Source of the DNA: Pleurocapsa sp. PCC 7327
GTDB taxonomy: Bacteria > Cyanobacteriota > Cyanobacteriia > Cyanobacteriales > Microcystaceae
Direction: 5' to 3'
NCBI RefSeq assembly: GCF_000317025.1
Contig: NC_019689.1
Coordinates: 4,232,024-4,296,023 of the forward strand
DNA: 64,000 nucleotides
Part shown: positions 37,419 through 48,369 of the stretch, piece after piece
Numbering within the stretch: position 1 is the first letter of the stretch
Layout of the letters: each line of letters begins with the position of its first letter
The notes under the pieces: generated by a model
Databases searched by the model: none
What the model saw: only the letters and a program-made list of their open reading frames with translations
What the model was told of the DNA's origin: nothing
Program-made: the position numbers and the translations under genes

Positions 37419-40400
37419 ATGACGAATCTAACCTACAACCTGCTACCCGACCTCATCGAAATTCAACACGCCAGCTTTCGTTGGTTTCTTGAAGAAGGAT
37501 TGATCGAGGAACTCGATAGCTTCTCTCCCATTACCGACTATACAGGCAAGTTGGAGCTGCATTTCATCGGTTCCGACTACAAACTCAAAGAACCCAAATA
37601 CAGCGTCGATGAAGCTAAGCGTCGAGATAGTACTTACTCGGTGCAAATGTACGTTCCCACTCGCTTGATTAACAAAGAGACGGGAGACATGATCGACCAA
37701 GAGGTCTTCATCGGCGACCTGCCCTTGATGACCGAACGGGGGACTTTTATTATTAACGGGGCAGAGCGAGTTATTGTCAACCAAATCGTGCGTTCCCCAG
37801 GGGTATATTACAAGGCAGAAACCGATAAGAACGGTCGTCGCACCTACTCTGCCTCGCTCATTCCCAACCGGGGCGCTTGGCTGAAATTTGAAACCGACAA
37901 AAACGGTTTAGTCTGGGTACGGATCGACAAAACTCGGAAACTGTCGGCTCAAGTGTTGCTCAAAGCGATCGGATTGAGCGATAACGAAATTATCGATACC
38001 TTGCGCCACCCAGAATACTATCAAAAGACGCTCGATAAAGAAGGCAACCCCAGCGAAGAAGAAGCACTTCTAGAACTGTACCGCAAACTGCGTCCCGGCG
38101 AGCCGCCAACCGTCAGTGGCGGTCAGCAGTTACTCGATTCTCGCTTCTTCGATCCCAAACGCTACGATCTCGGACGGGTAGGACGCTACAAGCTCAATCG
38201 GAAATTGCGCCTCAACGTGCCAGATACGTTACGAGTACTAACGCCTACCGATATTTTGGCAGCGATCGACTACCTGATCAACCTGGAGTTCGATACGGGC
38301 AACACCGACGATATCGACCACTTGGGCAACCGCCGCGTGCGATCGGTCGGCGAACTCTTGCAAAACCAAGTTCGAGTGGGACTCAATCGCTTGGAGCGTA
38401 TCATTCGCGAGCGGATGACGGTCAGCGAAGCCGATAAACTCACCCCAGCTTCCCTCGTTAACCCTAAGCCGCTCGTCGCTGCGATTAAAGAGTTCTTTGG
38501 CTCCTCCCAGTTGTCTCAGTTCATGGATCAGACCAATCCCTTAGCCGAGTTAACCCACAAGCGGCGCTTGTCGGCTCTCGGTCCCGGAGGACTGACCCGC
38601 GAACGCGCTGGATTTGCGGTGCGCGATATTCATCCCTCTCACTACGGTCGCATCTGTCCGGTAGAAACGCCAGAAGGTCCCAATGCTGGCTTGATCGGCT
38701 CCTTGGCAACCTATGCCCGCATCAACCAATATGGCTTCATCGAAACACCCTATTACCAAGTCGAAAACAAACGCGTCAGACGGGATTTACCGCCCGTTTA
38801 TCTGACAGCAGATGAAGAAGACGACTTACAAGTCGCGCCGGGAGACGTACCGACCGATGCCGAGGGCAACATCCTCGGCGAAACCGTTCCCGTTCGCTAC
38901 CGTCAAGAATTCTCGACCACAACGCCAGACCAAGTGGACTACGTTGCCGTTTCCCCCGTCCAGATCGTCTCGGTGGCTACCTCATTAATTCCCTTCTTGG
39001 AACATGACGATGCCAACCGCGCTCTTATGGGATCGAACATGCAGCGTCAAGCCGTACCCTTGCTCAAACCAGAACGTCCTTTAGTTGGGACGGGACTGGA
39101 AGCGCAAGCCGCTCGCGATTCGGGGATGGTAGTCGTCTCTCGCCATGAGGGTAAAGTAACCCACGTGGACGCAACCCAGATTAAAGTTCGAGTCAACGAG
39201 ACAGGACATGAGATCGTCTATCGCTTGCAGAAGTACGAGCGCTCCAACCAGGATACTTGTTTGAACCAGCGTCCCCTCGTTTATATCGGCGAAGATGTCG
39301 TGCCGGGACAAGTGCTGGCTGACGGTTCCGCTACAGAAGGCGGCGAACTTGCTCTGGGACAAAATATTCTGGTAGCGTATATGCCGTGGGAAGGCTATAA
39401 CTACGAAGATGCCATTCTAATCAGCGAACGACTAGTATACGACGACGTTTACACCAGCATCCACGTCGAAAAATACGAAATCGAAGCCCGACAAACGAAA
39501 TTGGGACCCGAAGAGATCACGCGGGAAATTCCCAACGTCGGCGAAGATGCTCTGAGAAACTTAGACGAACGGGGAATCATTCGTACCGGTGCTTGGGTTG
39601 AAGCGGGCGACATCTTGGTAGGGAAAGTCACTCCTAAAGGGGAATCCGACCAACCGCCAGAAGAAAAGTTACTGCGGGCAATCTTCGGCGAAAAAGCTCG
39701 CGACGTGCGCGATAACTCGTTGCGCGTGCCCAACGGCGAGAAAGGTCGGGTATTAGATGTCCGCGTCTTCACTCGCGAACAAGGCGACGAATTGCCGCCA
39801 GGAGCCAATATGGTCGTGCGGGTATACGTGGCTCAGAAACGGAAAATTCAGGTGGGAGACAAAATGGCGGGTCGCCACGGGAATAAAGGGATTATTTCCC
39901 GCATTCTCCCCATTGAAGATATGCCTTATTTGCCAGACGGTCGTCCGGTCGATATCGTACTCAATCCCTTGGGGGTTCCCTCGCGCATGAACGTTGGACA
40001 AGTGTTTGAATGTTTGCTGGGATGGGCAGGAGAAAACCTGGGCATGCGGTTTAAGGTGACTCCCTTCGACGAAATGTATGGAGAAGAAGCATCCCGCCAT
40101 ACCGTACATGGTTTGCTACAGGATGCCGCAGCCAAACCCGGAAAAAATTGGATTTACAACGCCGAACATCCCGGCAAAATTCAAGTGTATGACGGTCGCA
40201 CGGGAGAACCTTTCGATCGCCCGGTCACGGTCGGTCAGGCATATATGTTGAAGCTAGTTCACTTGGTAGACGACAAGATTCATGCCCGTTCGACCGGACC
40301 TTACTCGCTGGTCACGCAACAACCGCTGGGCGGAAAAGCGCAACAAGGCGGGCAGCGATTCGGAGAAATGGAAGTCTGGGCGCTGGAAGCTTATGGCGCT

Positions 40401-40703
40401 GCCTATACCCTGCAAGAATTGCTGACCGTGAAGTCAGATGACATGCAAGGACGCAACGAAGCGCTCAACGCGATCGTCAAAGGCAAGCCCATTCCTCGTC
40501 CGGGAACGCCAGAATCCTTCAAAGTATTGATGAGAGAATTGCAGTCCTTAGGATTAGATATTGCCGTTCACAAGGTAGAAACGACAGAAGATGGCACTCA
40601 GGATGTGGAAGTCGATTTGATGGCAGATTTCAGCCGACGCACCCCCAGCCGTCCCACCTACGAATCCCTCACGGCAGAAGACCTAGAGGAAGAAGAAGTC
40701 TAG
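37419..40703 (+). CDS. rpoB: DNA-directed RNA polymerase subunit beta
   Basis: A 1094-residue beta subunit, normal length for cyanobacteria. It starts [20 protein letters not shown]. The rifampicin-region sequence [20 protein letters not shown], the [20 protein letters not shown] block, [20 protein letters not shown] and the C-terminal [20 protein letters not shown] are all present. It is followed 105 bp later by rpoC2, with no rpoC1 in between. Confidence 0.98.
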   Translation: MTNLTYNLLPDLIEIQHASFRWFLEEGLIEELDSFSPITDYTGKLELHFIGSDYKLKEPKYSVDEAKRRDSTYSVQMYVPTRLINKETGDMIDQEVFIGDLPLMTERGTFIINGAERVIVNQIVRSPGVYYKAETDKNGRRTYSASLIPNRGAWLKFETDKNGLVWVRIDKTRKLSAQVLLKAIGLSDNEIIDTLRHPEYYQKTLDKEGNPSEEEALLELYRKLRPGEPPTVSGGQQLLDSRFFDPKRYDLGRVGRYKLNRKLRLNVPDTLRVLTPTDILAAIDYLINLEFDTGNTDDIDHLGNRRVRSVGELLQNQVRVGLNRLERIIRERMTVSEADKLTPASLVNPKPLVAAIKEFFGSSQLSQFMDQTNPLAELTHKRRLSALGPGGLTRERAGFAVRDIHPSHYGRICPVETPEGPNAGLIGSLATYARINQYGFIETPYYQVENKRVRRDLPPVYLTADEEDDLQVAPGDVPTDAEGNILGETVPVRYRQEFSTTTPDQVDYVAVSPVQIVSVATSLIPFLEHDDANRALMGSNMQRQAVPLLKPERPLVGTGLEAQAARDSGMVVVSRHEGKVTHVDATQIKVRVNETGHEIVYRLQKYERSNQDTCLNQRPLVYIGEDVVPGQVLADGSATEGGELALGQNILVAYMPWEGYNYEDAILISERLVYDDVYTSIHVEKYEIEARQTKLGPEEITREIPNVGEDALRNLDERGIIRTGAWVEAGDILVGKVTPKGESDQPPEEKLLRAIFGEKARDVRDNSLRVPNGEKGRVLDVRVFTREQGDELPPGANMVVRVYVAQKRKIQVGDKMAGRHGNKGIISRILPIEDMPYLPDGRPVDIVLNPLGVPSRMNVGQVFECLLGWAGENLGMRFKVTPFDEMYGEEASRHTVHGLLQDAAAKPGKNWIYNAEHPGKIQVYDGRTGEPFDRPVTVGQAYMLKLVHLVDDKIHARSTGPYSLVTQQPLGGKAQQGGQRFGEMEVWALEAYGAAYTLQELLTVKSDDMQGRNEALNAIVKGKPIPRPGTPESFKVLMRELQSLGLDIAVHKVETTEDGTQDVEVDLMADFSRRTPSRPTYESLTAEDLEEEEV

Positions 40704-40705
40704 AT

Positions 40706-40800
40706 TGGGTCATTGGTCATTAGTCATTGGCGATTAGTAAAAAACAAATGACCAATGACAAAAGACAACTGACAAACACGAACTGATAATTGGTAACTGA
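40706..40800. repeat. Heptamer-type repeat spacer between rpoB and rpoC2
   Basis: The spacer consists almost entirely of GGTCATTAGTCATTGG-type units on one side and AAATGACCAATGACAAAAGA-type units on the other, so it can fold into a long imperfect hairpin. The same units fill the nifK-nifD (about 17815-17900), nifD-nifI2 (about 19605-19670) and phaA-phaB (about 50860-51030) spacers. Confidence 0.8.
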
Positions 40801-40808
40801 AGAAAGAA

Positions 40809-43800
40809 ATGGTATTTTACAATCACATTGTCGATAAAAATCGCCTAAAGAAATTAATTGCCTGGGCTTACCGCCAGTACGGTTCGGCTCGCTGTGCCCA
40901 AATGGCAGACGAACTGAAAGATTTGGGCTTTCGCTACGCGACAAAAGCAGGCGTGTCGATCAGCGTAGACGATTTGACCATCCCGCCCACCAAACGCAAG
41001 TTGCTCGATTCCGCCGAACAGGAAATTAAAGTAACCGAGCAACGCTACGCGCGAGGAGAAATCACAGAGGTCGAGCGCTTTCAAAAAGTGATCGACACTT
41101 GGAACAGCACCTCGGAGTCGCTCAAAGATGAAGTCGTGCGGAATTTCCAAGAGACAGACCCCCTCAATTCCGTCTATATGATGGCATTCTCTGGGGCACG
41201 AGGAAATATGAGCCAGGTGCGGCAGTTGGTAGGAATGCGGGGATTGATGGCAGATCCGCAAGGAGAAATCATTGCCCTGCCCATTAAAACCAATTTCCGT
41301 GAAGGACTGACAGTGACGGAATACATTATTTCTTCCTACGGCGCGAGAAAGGGATTGGTAGACACGGCGCTGCGGACGGCAGATTCTGGCTATCTGACTC
41401 GTCGCTTGGTAGACGTTGCCCAGGATGTGATCGTGCGAGAAATCGACTGCGGCACCACTAGAGGGATACGAGTCACAGCCATGAAAGATGGCGATCGCAT
41501 CTTGATTCCTCTTGCCGACCGCCTGATGGGGCGAGTACTCGCCGAAGATGTCGTTGTAGGGGGTGAAGTCATTGCCAAGCGCAACGATAGTATCGATCCC
41601 GAATTAGCTTCCAAACTAGGCAAGCTAGTCGATTCAGTCCTCGTGCGATCGCCCCTGACTTGCGAAGCAGCGCGTTCGGTCTGCCAGCACTGCTATGGCT
41701 GGAGTCTGGCGCACGGTCACATGGTAGATCTGGGCGAAGCGATCGGGATCATCGCCGCTCAATCGATTGGCGAACCCGGCACCCAATTGACCATGCGGAC
41801 TTTCCACACAGGCGGCGTATTTACCGGAGAAGTCGCCCGTCAAATTCGCGCTCAAACCAGCGGCACGGTGCGCTATAGTTCAGAACTCAGTACCCGTAAG
41901 GTGCGAACTCGCCACGGCGAAGACCGCGAACAAGTTGAAGTTGCTGGGGATCTAATTTTAGAGTCCGACTCTGGCGAGTCGATTCGCTATTCTACAACGC
42001 CGGGTTCCACCCTATTCGTAGCAGAAGGCGAGCGGGTAGAAGCCGGACAACTGCTCGCAGAAGTGGCAATGGCTAAGTTACAGCGTTCGACGGAGCGAGC
42101 AACCAAAGACGTAGCTTCGGATTTGGCAGGTGAAGTTTTGTTTGCCAACGTTGTGCCAGAAGAAAAAACCGACCGCCAAGGCAACACGACGCGCATCGCC
42201 CAGCGGGGGGGGTTGGTTTGGATTTTGTCGGGCGAAGTCTATAATCTGCCCCCAGGTGCCGAACCCGTAGTCAACAACGGCGATCGCGTCGAAATCGGAA
42301 CGGTTTTAGCCGAAACGCGGTTGATTACTAATAATGGCGGTGTAGTACGCTTGACCCCCGGCAGTCGCGAAATCGATATCGTCACGGCTTCCGTTCTGCT
42401 CGATAAAGCCCAGGTCAAGCTCGAAAGCACCGGCGGGCGAGAACAGTATACGATCTATACAGCCGAAGGGCAGCGCTTTCTACTCAAAGCTGCACCGGGA
42501 ACGAAGGTGCAAAACCACGCGATCGTTGCCGAATTAATCGACGATCGCTACCGAACGGAAACGGGAGGCATGATTCGCTATGCGGGAGTAGAAGTCTCTA
42601 AGGGAACTCGCAAGCAAGGTTATGAAGTGACCAAAGGCGGAACGATCCTTTGGATTCCCGAAGAAACCCACGAAGTCAACAAAGACATTTCCTTGTTAAT
42701 TGTTGAAGACGGTCAATACGTCGAAGCAGGAACCGAGATCGTCAAAGATATCTTCTGTCAAATGAGCGGGGTAGTTGAGGTAATTCAAAAGAACGATATC
42801 CTGCGCGAGATTATCGTCAAGCCAGGAGACCTGCATCTAGATATAGATCCGGATGTAGCAGCGACGATCGAATTGGGACAACTCGTTCGACCCGGCACCG
42901 AAATTCTCCCCGGCGTTGTCGTCTCCGACTTGCGCCAAGCCGAATGGGTAGAAACTACCGAAGGATTGGGGCTACTTTTGCGTCCGGTCGTAGAATATCA
43001 AGTCTTTGACGAACCCGCAGCGCCATCTCAAGGCTCCATCAATCAGGAAGGCGGGCGACAGATCGAACTGCGATCGGTACAGCGCACATACTTCAAGGAT
43101 GGAGAGCGGGTCAAGTCGGTGGAAGGCTGTCAATTACTCAGCACTCAATTAGTGTTAGAGATTTCCGGCGACGAATCGGATTCGACAACAACGCTGTCTG
43201 CCGATATCGAATTGCAGGAAGATGAAGCCGAAGGCTGCCAGCGCTTGCAGTTAGTCATTCTCGAATCCCTCGTCCTACGTCGGGAAACCGATATCGACCC
43301 CCACGGCGGTAGCATCCAGACTAGGGTTCTAGTTGAAGACGGACAACAAATTCCGCCAGGAGCTGTAGTCGCCCGTACCGAGATTCAATGTAAAGAGCCG
43401 GGTCAAGTGCGCGGGATCCGCAGTGGGAACGAAGCCATTCGTCGCGTTCTCGTCGTGCGCAATTCCGACTTGGTAACCCTGTCGATAGCCGAGAAACCAT
43501 CAGTGGCTGACGGGGACTTAATAGTAGCAGGCACCCAAATAGCGCCGGGATATCAAGCATCGGAGTCGGGTCAAGTTCTCTCTGTGCGAAAATCGGCAGA
43601 TGCTTACGAAGTGATTCTACGGGTCGCTCGTCCCTATCGAGTTTCTGCTGGTGCCATCCTGCACGTCGATAATGGAGATTTAGTACAGCGCGGCGATAAC
43701 CTGGTCTTGTTGGTATTCGAGCGAGCCAAAACCGGGGATATCATTCAGGGGTTGCCTCGGATTGAAGAACTGTTAGAAGCTCGCAAACCGAAGGAAGCCT

Positions 43801-44732
43801 GTGTCTTATCTCGCAAGCCAGGAATCTGCCAGGTAGAGTACTTGGAAGACGAAACGGTCGATCTCAAGATCGTTGAAGATGACGGTACTGTCACTCAGTA
43901 TCCCATTCTTCCCGGACAAAACCTTATGGTCTCTGACGGACAGCGGGTGGGGGTTGGAGAACCTTTGACCGACGGTCCTGCCAATCCTCACGAAATTTTA
44001 GAGGTTTTCTTCGAGTATTATGTGGAAGAGAAGGGCGTTTACGAGGCTGCTTTGAAAGGATTGCAGGCGACCCAGAGTTTCTTGGTCGATCAGGTACAGT
44101 CAGTTTATCAATCTCAGGGCATTGATATTGCCGACAAGCACATTGAAACGATCGTGCGCCAGATGACTTCTAAAGTCAGAGTCGATGATGGCGGCGACAC
44201 GACCATGCTTCCCGGCGAACTTGTCGAGTTGCGTCAAATCGAGCAGGTAAACGAAGCAATGGCGATTACCGGAGGTGCTCCCGCCCAGTATACGCCCGTT
44301 CTCTTGGGGATTACTAAAGCATCGCTCAATACCGACAGCTTTATTAGTGCTGCTTCCTTCCAAGAAACGACTCGCGTCTTGACAGAAGCAGCAATTGAAG
44401 GTAAATCGGATTGGCTGCGCGGTTTGAAGGAAAACGTCATCATCGGACGATTGATTCCCGCTGGAACGGGATTTAATGCCCATGAAGACGCGATTGTCAA
44501 CCCTGAGAGTGCGGAAGACATGGGATACGGTCGTCCTCTCGTTTACGGCGTGGACGAGAATTCCTCTTCGTCGCGGTTGTTTACGAACAACTTGGAGGAC
44601 GATGATAATATGATTCTTGACGATCGCATCGCCAGAGCTTATGCAGGAGGAGACTCTAACGATTCCTTCGAGCCATTTCTAGATGATTTCTCGCCGGATG
44701 AGGATGAAGACTTTGATGGCGAAGAAGAATAG
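40809..44732 (+). CDS. rpoC2: DNA-directed RNA polymerase subunit beta' C-terminal part (RpoC2)
   Basis: A 1307-residue subunit of the split cyanobacterial/plastid RNA polymerase; rpoC1 encodes the N-terminal part with the active-site Mg loop. The start [20 protein letters not shown] and the trigger-loop region [20 protein letters not shown], then [20 protein letters not shown], are diagnostic. The middle carries the long cyanobacterial insertion of repeated barrel-sandwich-like modules with G-rich [12 protein letters not shown]-like turns. The C-terminus ([18 protein letters not shown]) is complete. The acidic tail ends [11 protein letters not shown]. Confidence 0.97.
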   Translation: MVFYNHIVDKNRLKKLIAWAYRQYGSARCAQMADELKDLGFRYATKAGVSISVDDLTIPPTKRKLLDSAEQEIKVTEQRYARGEITEVERFQKVIDTWNSTSESLKDEVVRNFQETDPLNSVYMMAFSGARGNMSQVRQLVGMRGLMADPQGEIIALPIKTNFREGLTVTEYIISSYGARKGLVDTALRTADSGYLTRRLVDVAQDVIVREIDCGTTRGIRVTAMKDGDRILIPLADRLMGRVLAEDVVVGGEVIAKRNDSIDPELASKLGKLVDSVLVRSPLTCEAARSVCQHCYGWSLAHGHMVDLGEAIGIIAAQSIGEPGTQLTMRTFHTGGVFTGEVARQIRAQTSGTVRYSSELSTRKVRTRHGEDREQVEVAGDLILESDSGESIRYSTTPGSTLFVAEGERVEAGQLLAEVAMAKLQRSTERATKDVASDLAGEVLFANVVPEEKTDRQGNTTRIAQRGGLVWILSGEVYNLPPGAEPVVNNGDRVEIGTVLAETRLITNNGGVVRLTPGSREIDIVTASVLLDKAQVKLESTGGREQYTIYTAEGQRFLLKAAPGTKVQNHAIVAELIDDRYRTETGGMIRYAGVEVSKGTRKQGYEVTKGGTILWIPEETHEVNKDISLLIVEDGQYVEAGTEIVKDIFCQMSGVVEVIQKNDILREIIVKPGDLHLDIDPDVAATIELGQLVRPGTEILPGVVVSDLRQAEWVETTEGLGLLLRPVVEYQVFDEPAAPSQGSINQEGGRQIELRSVQRTYFKDGERVKSVEGCQLLSTQLVLEISGDESDSTTTLSADIELQEDEAEGCQRLQLVILESLVLRRETDIDPHGGSIQTRVLVEDGQQIPPGAVVARTEIQCKEPGQVRGIRSGNEAIRRVLVVRNSDLVTLSIAEKPSVADGDLIVAGTQIAPGYQASESGQVLSVRKSADAYEVILRVARPYRVSAGAILHVDNGDLVQRGDNLVLLVFERAKTGDIIQGLPRIEELLEARKPKEACVLSRKPGICQVEYLEDETVDLKIVEDDGTVTQYPILPGQNLMVSDGQRVGVGEPLTDGPANPHEILEVFFEYYVEEKGVYEAALKGLQATQSFLVDQVQSVYQSQGIDIADKHIETIVRQMTSKVRVDDGGDTTMLPGELVELRQIEQVNEAMAITGGAPAQYTPVLLGITKASLNTDSFISAASFQETTRVLTEAAIEGKSDWLRGLKENVIIGRLIPAGTGFNAHEDAIVNPESAEDMGYGRPLVYGVDENSSSSRLFTNNLEDDDNMILDDRIARAYAGGDSNDSFEPFLDDFSPDEDEDFDGEEE

Positions 44733-44771
44733 ACGCGGCTAACGCTTTTAAATTTCATCTATCTAGCTTTG

Positions 44772-44800
44772 GCACGGACAAGTTTTGTCCGTGCTTTATT
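44772..44800 (+). terminator. Rho-independent terminator after rpoC2
   Basis: GCACGGACAA at 44772-44781 pairs perfectly with 44785-44794 around a GTT loop and is followed by TTTATTTT. It lies 40 bp after the rpoC2 stop codon. Confidence 0.9.
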
Positions 44801-44822
44801 TTCTCTTAGTACATCAACGCCC

Positions 44823-44865
44823 AGAACTAAAGTTCTAGGCTCAAAGCTCAACCCGATTAAAATCG
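44823..44865. repeat. Paired short palindromes downstream of rpoC2
   Basis: AGAACT-AA-AGTTCT at 44823-44836 and CGATT-AA-AATCG at 44854-44865. The A/T-only loops and the spacing resemble the clusters at 4832-4922 and 21850-21897. Confidence 0.6.
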
Positions 44866-44960
44866 ACTGAAATTCCTATTGGGTCTTCTTTAGAAGACTT
44901 TTTCGATCGGACAGAAAATTCATTACAACAACAGTTGTTGAGAATGGTGCAAGATCTCAG

Positions 44961-45431
44961 TTACATCTTACTCACAATTCTTTGTAAAATCTCCATTCCC
45001 GTAACGGCTTGCCAGCCAAACAGAACCAACAGCGCTACATTGAGAAAAATATGAGTATAGCGAGCAAATTCATTTCCTTTTTGCATGTAAGGAACCAAGG
45101 CAGTAGAGGTAGCGATCGCACCTGTCATGCCCAAACCAACCAGTAAATGCGGTCCGAAAAAGAGTTTGCCATTGTTGATATAGGTTACTGCCATACCGCC
45201 AATGGTTCCTAGCACCATTAACGCTAATAGAATCGAACCTACCTTGTGATGTCTGATGTTAAAGCCTTTCCCCATCAGTTCTTTTCTGATTTCTTTTTCG
45301 GCGGTACGAGTGCGCCGAACTTGAATGCCAAGGTACAGTGCATAAATGGATAGTCCCAAAAGAACCCACATCAGAATTGGATGACCGAATTGAGACCAAG
45401 TTTTTACGGCTTCTGGAATTTCAAAATTCAT
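44961..45431 (-). CDS. DUF4079 membrane protein (cytochrome b561-like)
   Basis: A 156-residue protein with four membrane helices: about residues 15-35 (FGHPILMWVLLGLSIYALYL), 62-80, 93-112 and 125-145 (HIFLNVALLVLFGWQAVTG). Histidines in the helices (GHP, RHHKVG, GPHLLVG, THIFLN) could ligate haems as in b561-type proteins, which DUF4079 members resemble. The family is largely cyanobacterial. Function is unknown; transmembrane electron transfer is inferred. Confidence 0.78.
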   Translation of the reverse strand: MNFEIPEAVKTWSQFGHPILMWVLLGLSIYALYLGIQVRRTRTAEKEIRKELMGKGFNIRHHKVGSILLALMVLGTIGGMAVTYINNGKLFFGPHLLVGLGMTGAIATSTALVPYMQKGNEFARYTHIFLNVALLVLFGWQAVTGMEILQRIVSKM

Positions 45432-45567
45432 CGTGTTCTCTCCGCTGAGGTGCGAATCTTAAATCTTCATAAAACTTAACTTAGCACAAGCTCTTTGTGA
45501 ATTTTGAATTTAGAATTCTCAATGCCTCTAATCTGGAAATAGAAAAATTTTTGTTTTGGGGATAGGC

Positions 45568-47022
45568 ATGGCTTCACACCTAGATGTTCGCTTGATTCAA
45601 GCCGTTCGCAGTGGCAATCTCAGTCAAGTCCAACTGTTATTAGCTAAAGGAGCAAGGGTTGATGCGACCGATTTGAACGGTACGAGCGCTCTCATGTATG
45701 CTGCTGGGCGAGGAGACTTGGACAGCGTAAAAGTCCTCTTAGAAGCAGGAGCATCGGTAAACCAGCAGAGACAACCCTACGGCGCAAGTGCTTTAATGTT
45801 AGCCGCCGCAGCTAACCAAGTCGAGGTTGTACGAGCCTTATTGAAGGCGGGTGCCGATGTCAATCAAACAAATGACGATGGGACTCCAGCACTGACAATC
45901 GCGGCATACAAAGGTCACATCGAGGTTGTGAAACTGCTTTTAGCTGCGGGTGCCAATGTCAATATCCAGGATAAGGATGGCGATACTCCTCTGAATGTAG
46001 CAGCTCAAACCAATCATCGCGAGGTTGTCGCTACGCTGCTTCAGGCAGGCTCCGATCCCTTCGCCGGAGTAGGATCGTTAACCTTAGCCGTTGGTGCGGG
46101 AAATCTGGCTACAGTAGAAGTTTTTTTGGCAGCAGGAATCGATGTCAATACCACCAACGATCGCGGACGAACTGCCCTAATGGAGGCTGCCGCGACGGGA
46201 AATATCGCTATTGCCCAAAAATTAATTCAAGCTGGTGCAGACGTAAATTTTCAAGACCCCGATGAAGTCACTCCTCTAACGCTAGCAGCAGAGCAAGGCA
46301 ATTTGGAAATGCTACAAGTCTTACTCAATGCCGGGGCAAAAGTTCGAGGGGATATTCTCGCCGCTGCTGCCGCCGAGGGGCATTCAGAAATGGTAAAAGC
46401 TTTGTTAAAAGCAGGTGCGAACGTTAACGATCGCGATCGCGACGGCGAGACGGCATTACATTTAGCTGCCATTGAAGGTCATCTGGAAATCGTGCGAACC
46501 TTGCTTGAGGCGGGTGCCGATGTCCATCTGCGCAATCAGTCGGGAGATACTGCCTTGATAGTCGCTTCTTGGCAAGGTCACGACAAGATCGTCAGAGAAC
46601 TTTTGCGTCATGGTGCCGATCCCAATGCGAGCAACCAAGGAGAAACGCCGCTAACCCTTGCTCTCGCTCAAGGATTCGATCGAATCGTTCGTATTTTACT
46701 CGACGCAGGTGCCGATCCCAATACCCGTTTCCCCGACAAAAAAACGGTTTTGATGCAAGCTTGCGATCGCGGCGATCCTGCGATCGCGCAACTTCTCTTA
46801 GATGCGGGTGCCGATCCCAATCTCAAAGATGAGGCAGATGGGACAGCCCTAATGCGGGCTAGCTATCGCGGTCATGCCGATGTCGTCAAGATTTTACTAC
46901 AAAGCGATCGAGTCGCGCTCAACGAACGAAATCGAGGAGGCTATACAGCTTTGATGCTAGCTCAGCTCAACAACTATCCTGAAGTCGTTCGCTTATTGCA
47001 AGTGGCAGGAGCGAGAGAGTAA
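45568..47022 (+). CDS. Ankyrin repeat protein
   Basis: About 484 residues built almost entirely of ankyrin repeats, roughly 14 units of 33 residues. Typical units read GTSALMYAAGRGDLDSVKVL, DGTPALTIAAYKGHIEVVKL and DGETALHLAAIEGHLEIVRT, each followed by LLxAGADVN. I chose the ATG at 45568, just after GGGGATAGG; a TTG at 45556 is less likely. There is no signal peptide or other domain, so it is probably a cytoplasmic binding protein. Partner unknown. Confidence 0.9.
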   Translation: MASHLDVRLIQAVRSGNLSQVQLLLAKGARVDATDLNGTSALMYAAGRGDLDSVKVLLEAGASVNQQRQPYGASALMLAAAANQVEVVRALLKAGADVNQTNDDGTPALTIAAYKGHIEVVKLLLAAGANVNIQDKDGDTPLNVAAQTNHREVVATLLQAGSDPFAGVGSLTLAVGAGNLATVEVFLAAGIDVNTTNDRGRTALMEAAATGNIAIAQKLIQAGADVNFQDPDEVTPLTLAAEQGNLEMLQVLLNAGAKVRGDILAAAAAEGHSEMVKALLKAGANVNDRDRDGETALHLAAIEGHLEIVRTLLEAGADVHLRNQSGDTALIVASWQGHDKIVRELLRHGADPNASNQGETPLTLALAQGFDRIVRILLDAGADPNTRFPDKKTVLMQACDRGDPAIAQLLLDAGADPNLKDEADGTALMRASYRGHADVVKILLQSDRVALNERNRGGYTALMLAQLNNYPEVVRLLQVAGARE

Positions 47023-47050
47023 GGGAACCGAGGGAGTGTGGGGGAACAAG

Positions 47051-47176
47051 GAGATGGGGAGATTGGGAGATGGGGAGATTGGGAGATGGGGAGACAATTA
47101 ACGACTAACTACTGTACGGGCGGGTTTTTGACAGTAACTGTTGGTAAATCTCTTGCGTTTTTAGATAAACCCGCCC
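47051..47176. repeat. 16-bp tandem repeat and long-armed hairpin between the ankyrin gene and uppP
   Basis: GAGATGGGGAGATTGG is repeated at 47051-47066 and 47067-47082, with a partial third copy to 47094. GGGCGGGTTT at 47118-47127 pairs with AAACCCGCCC at 47167-47176, an arrangement common in cyanobacterial spacers. The rest of 47023-47327 has TAACGACTAAC-type repeats and no gene. Confidence 0.8.
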
Positions 47177-47327
47177 CTACTAACGACTAACCAATCCAAA
47201 ATCCTTTCATCCAAAATCGGATCGCTGGTCGCTGGTCACTGATAAGATAGCTTGGGTTAAACCAAGGTTTGGTTTACCTCAAAAAAGGCGGGAAAAGAAA
47301 TAATTAAAGTAGAGATTTTAAGCATTC

Positions 47328-48152
47328 ATGGAATACATTCAAGCTTTTATTCTAGGGATCGTTCAAGGAGTTACTGAATTTTTGCCAATCAGCAGTACGG
47401 CACATCTTTTAATCTTTACCAAAGTATTTGGCTGGAAAGAACTTGGTAGTAAAGACTTTGTTGATGCCATTCAATTTGGTAGCGTTGGGGCAATTTTGCT
47501 GTATTTTTGGTCGCTTTTATCCGATTTGCTCAAAGGTGGAATAGCAGCAATACATCAAAAAGACTGGCAGCGGGAAGAATGGAAAATTCTTGTCGGTATT
47601 GCAGTGGGAACCTTACCTGCATTAATCACTGGTTTTTTGTTCCAAGATATTTTGCCCGAAAGTGCGCCAATTATTGCGATCGCATCAATTATGATGGCAC
47701 TTTTATTGGGAGCAGCAGAACAAATTGGCAGCCGCAAACGAGGTTTTGATGGATTGCAAATCAGAGATGGGATCCTCGTCGGATTCGGTCAAGCGCTCGC
47801 GCTTATTCCTGGTGTTTCTCGTTCTGGTTCTACGTTGACTACTGGCTTATTTTTGGGTTTGCACAGAGAAGCAGCCGCAAGATTCTCTTTTTTACTAGGA
47901 TTTCCCACGCTTACCATTGCAACGTTATATAAAGCGCTCAAAATTTTTAAAGACTATCAAGCTCAATTGCTCCCAGATAATATAGTAGGCTTATTGATTG
48001 TCGGCATTATCTCTACGTTTATTTTTTCCTATTTGGCGATCGCAGTTCTCCTACGCTATTTGCAAACCCAAAACACTTGGATTTTCGTCTGGTATCGATT
48101 AGCTTTTGGAACTGTCATTTTATTGGCGATCGCAACAGGTTGGCAAGCATAG
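47328..48152 (+). CDS. uppP: Undecaprenyl-diphosphatase UppP (BacA)
   Basis: A 274-residue multi-span membrane enzyme that removes one phosphate from undecaprenyl pyrophosphate to recycle the lipid carrier for peptidoglycan and other envelope polymers. Both catalytic regions are present: GIVQGVTEFLPISSTAHL near the start, with the (E/Q)XXXE glutamate, and LIPGVSRSGSTLTTGLFLG in the middle. About seven to eight hydrophobic helices. Full family length. Stand-alone gene. Confidence 0.95.
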   Translation: MEYIQAFILGIVQGVTEFLPISSTAHLLIFTKVFGWKELGSKDFVDAIQFGSVGAILLYFWSLLSDLLKGGIAAIHQKDWQREEWKILVGIAVGTLPALITGFLFQDILPESAPIIAIASIMMALLLGAAEQIGSRKRGFDGLQIRDGILVGFGQALALIPGVSRSGSTLTTGLFLGLHREAAARFSFLLGFPTLTIATLYKALKIFKDYQAQLLPDNIVGLLIVGIISTFIFSYLAIAVLLRYLQTQNTWIFVWYRLAFGTVILLAIATGWQA

Positions 48153-48369
48153 GAGAAGGGGATGGGAGAAGTGTGGGGAGTTTGAGAAGTGTGGGGGAAT
48201 GGGGAGAAAACTAACCACTAACCATTAACTACTCCTCAATCCTTTCATCAAATGACCGATGACAAATGACCAATCCCCAATCCTTTCATCGAATAACTGA
48301 CTACTGGTAAGCGATCCCCAGATTGTTGTATGGTTGTCCGCAATTGGCAACAGCAATCAGAGGAGATTT

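Noticed and set aside
40854-41261. 135-residue frame opposite rpoC2
   Set aside because: It is antisense to a highly conserved rpoC2 region and shows no family features.
46900-47300. CRISPR array suspected from regular GAGATGGGG repeats
   Set aside because: The units are contiguous 16-bp tandem repeats without spacers.
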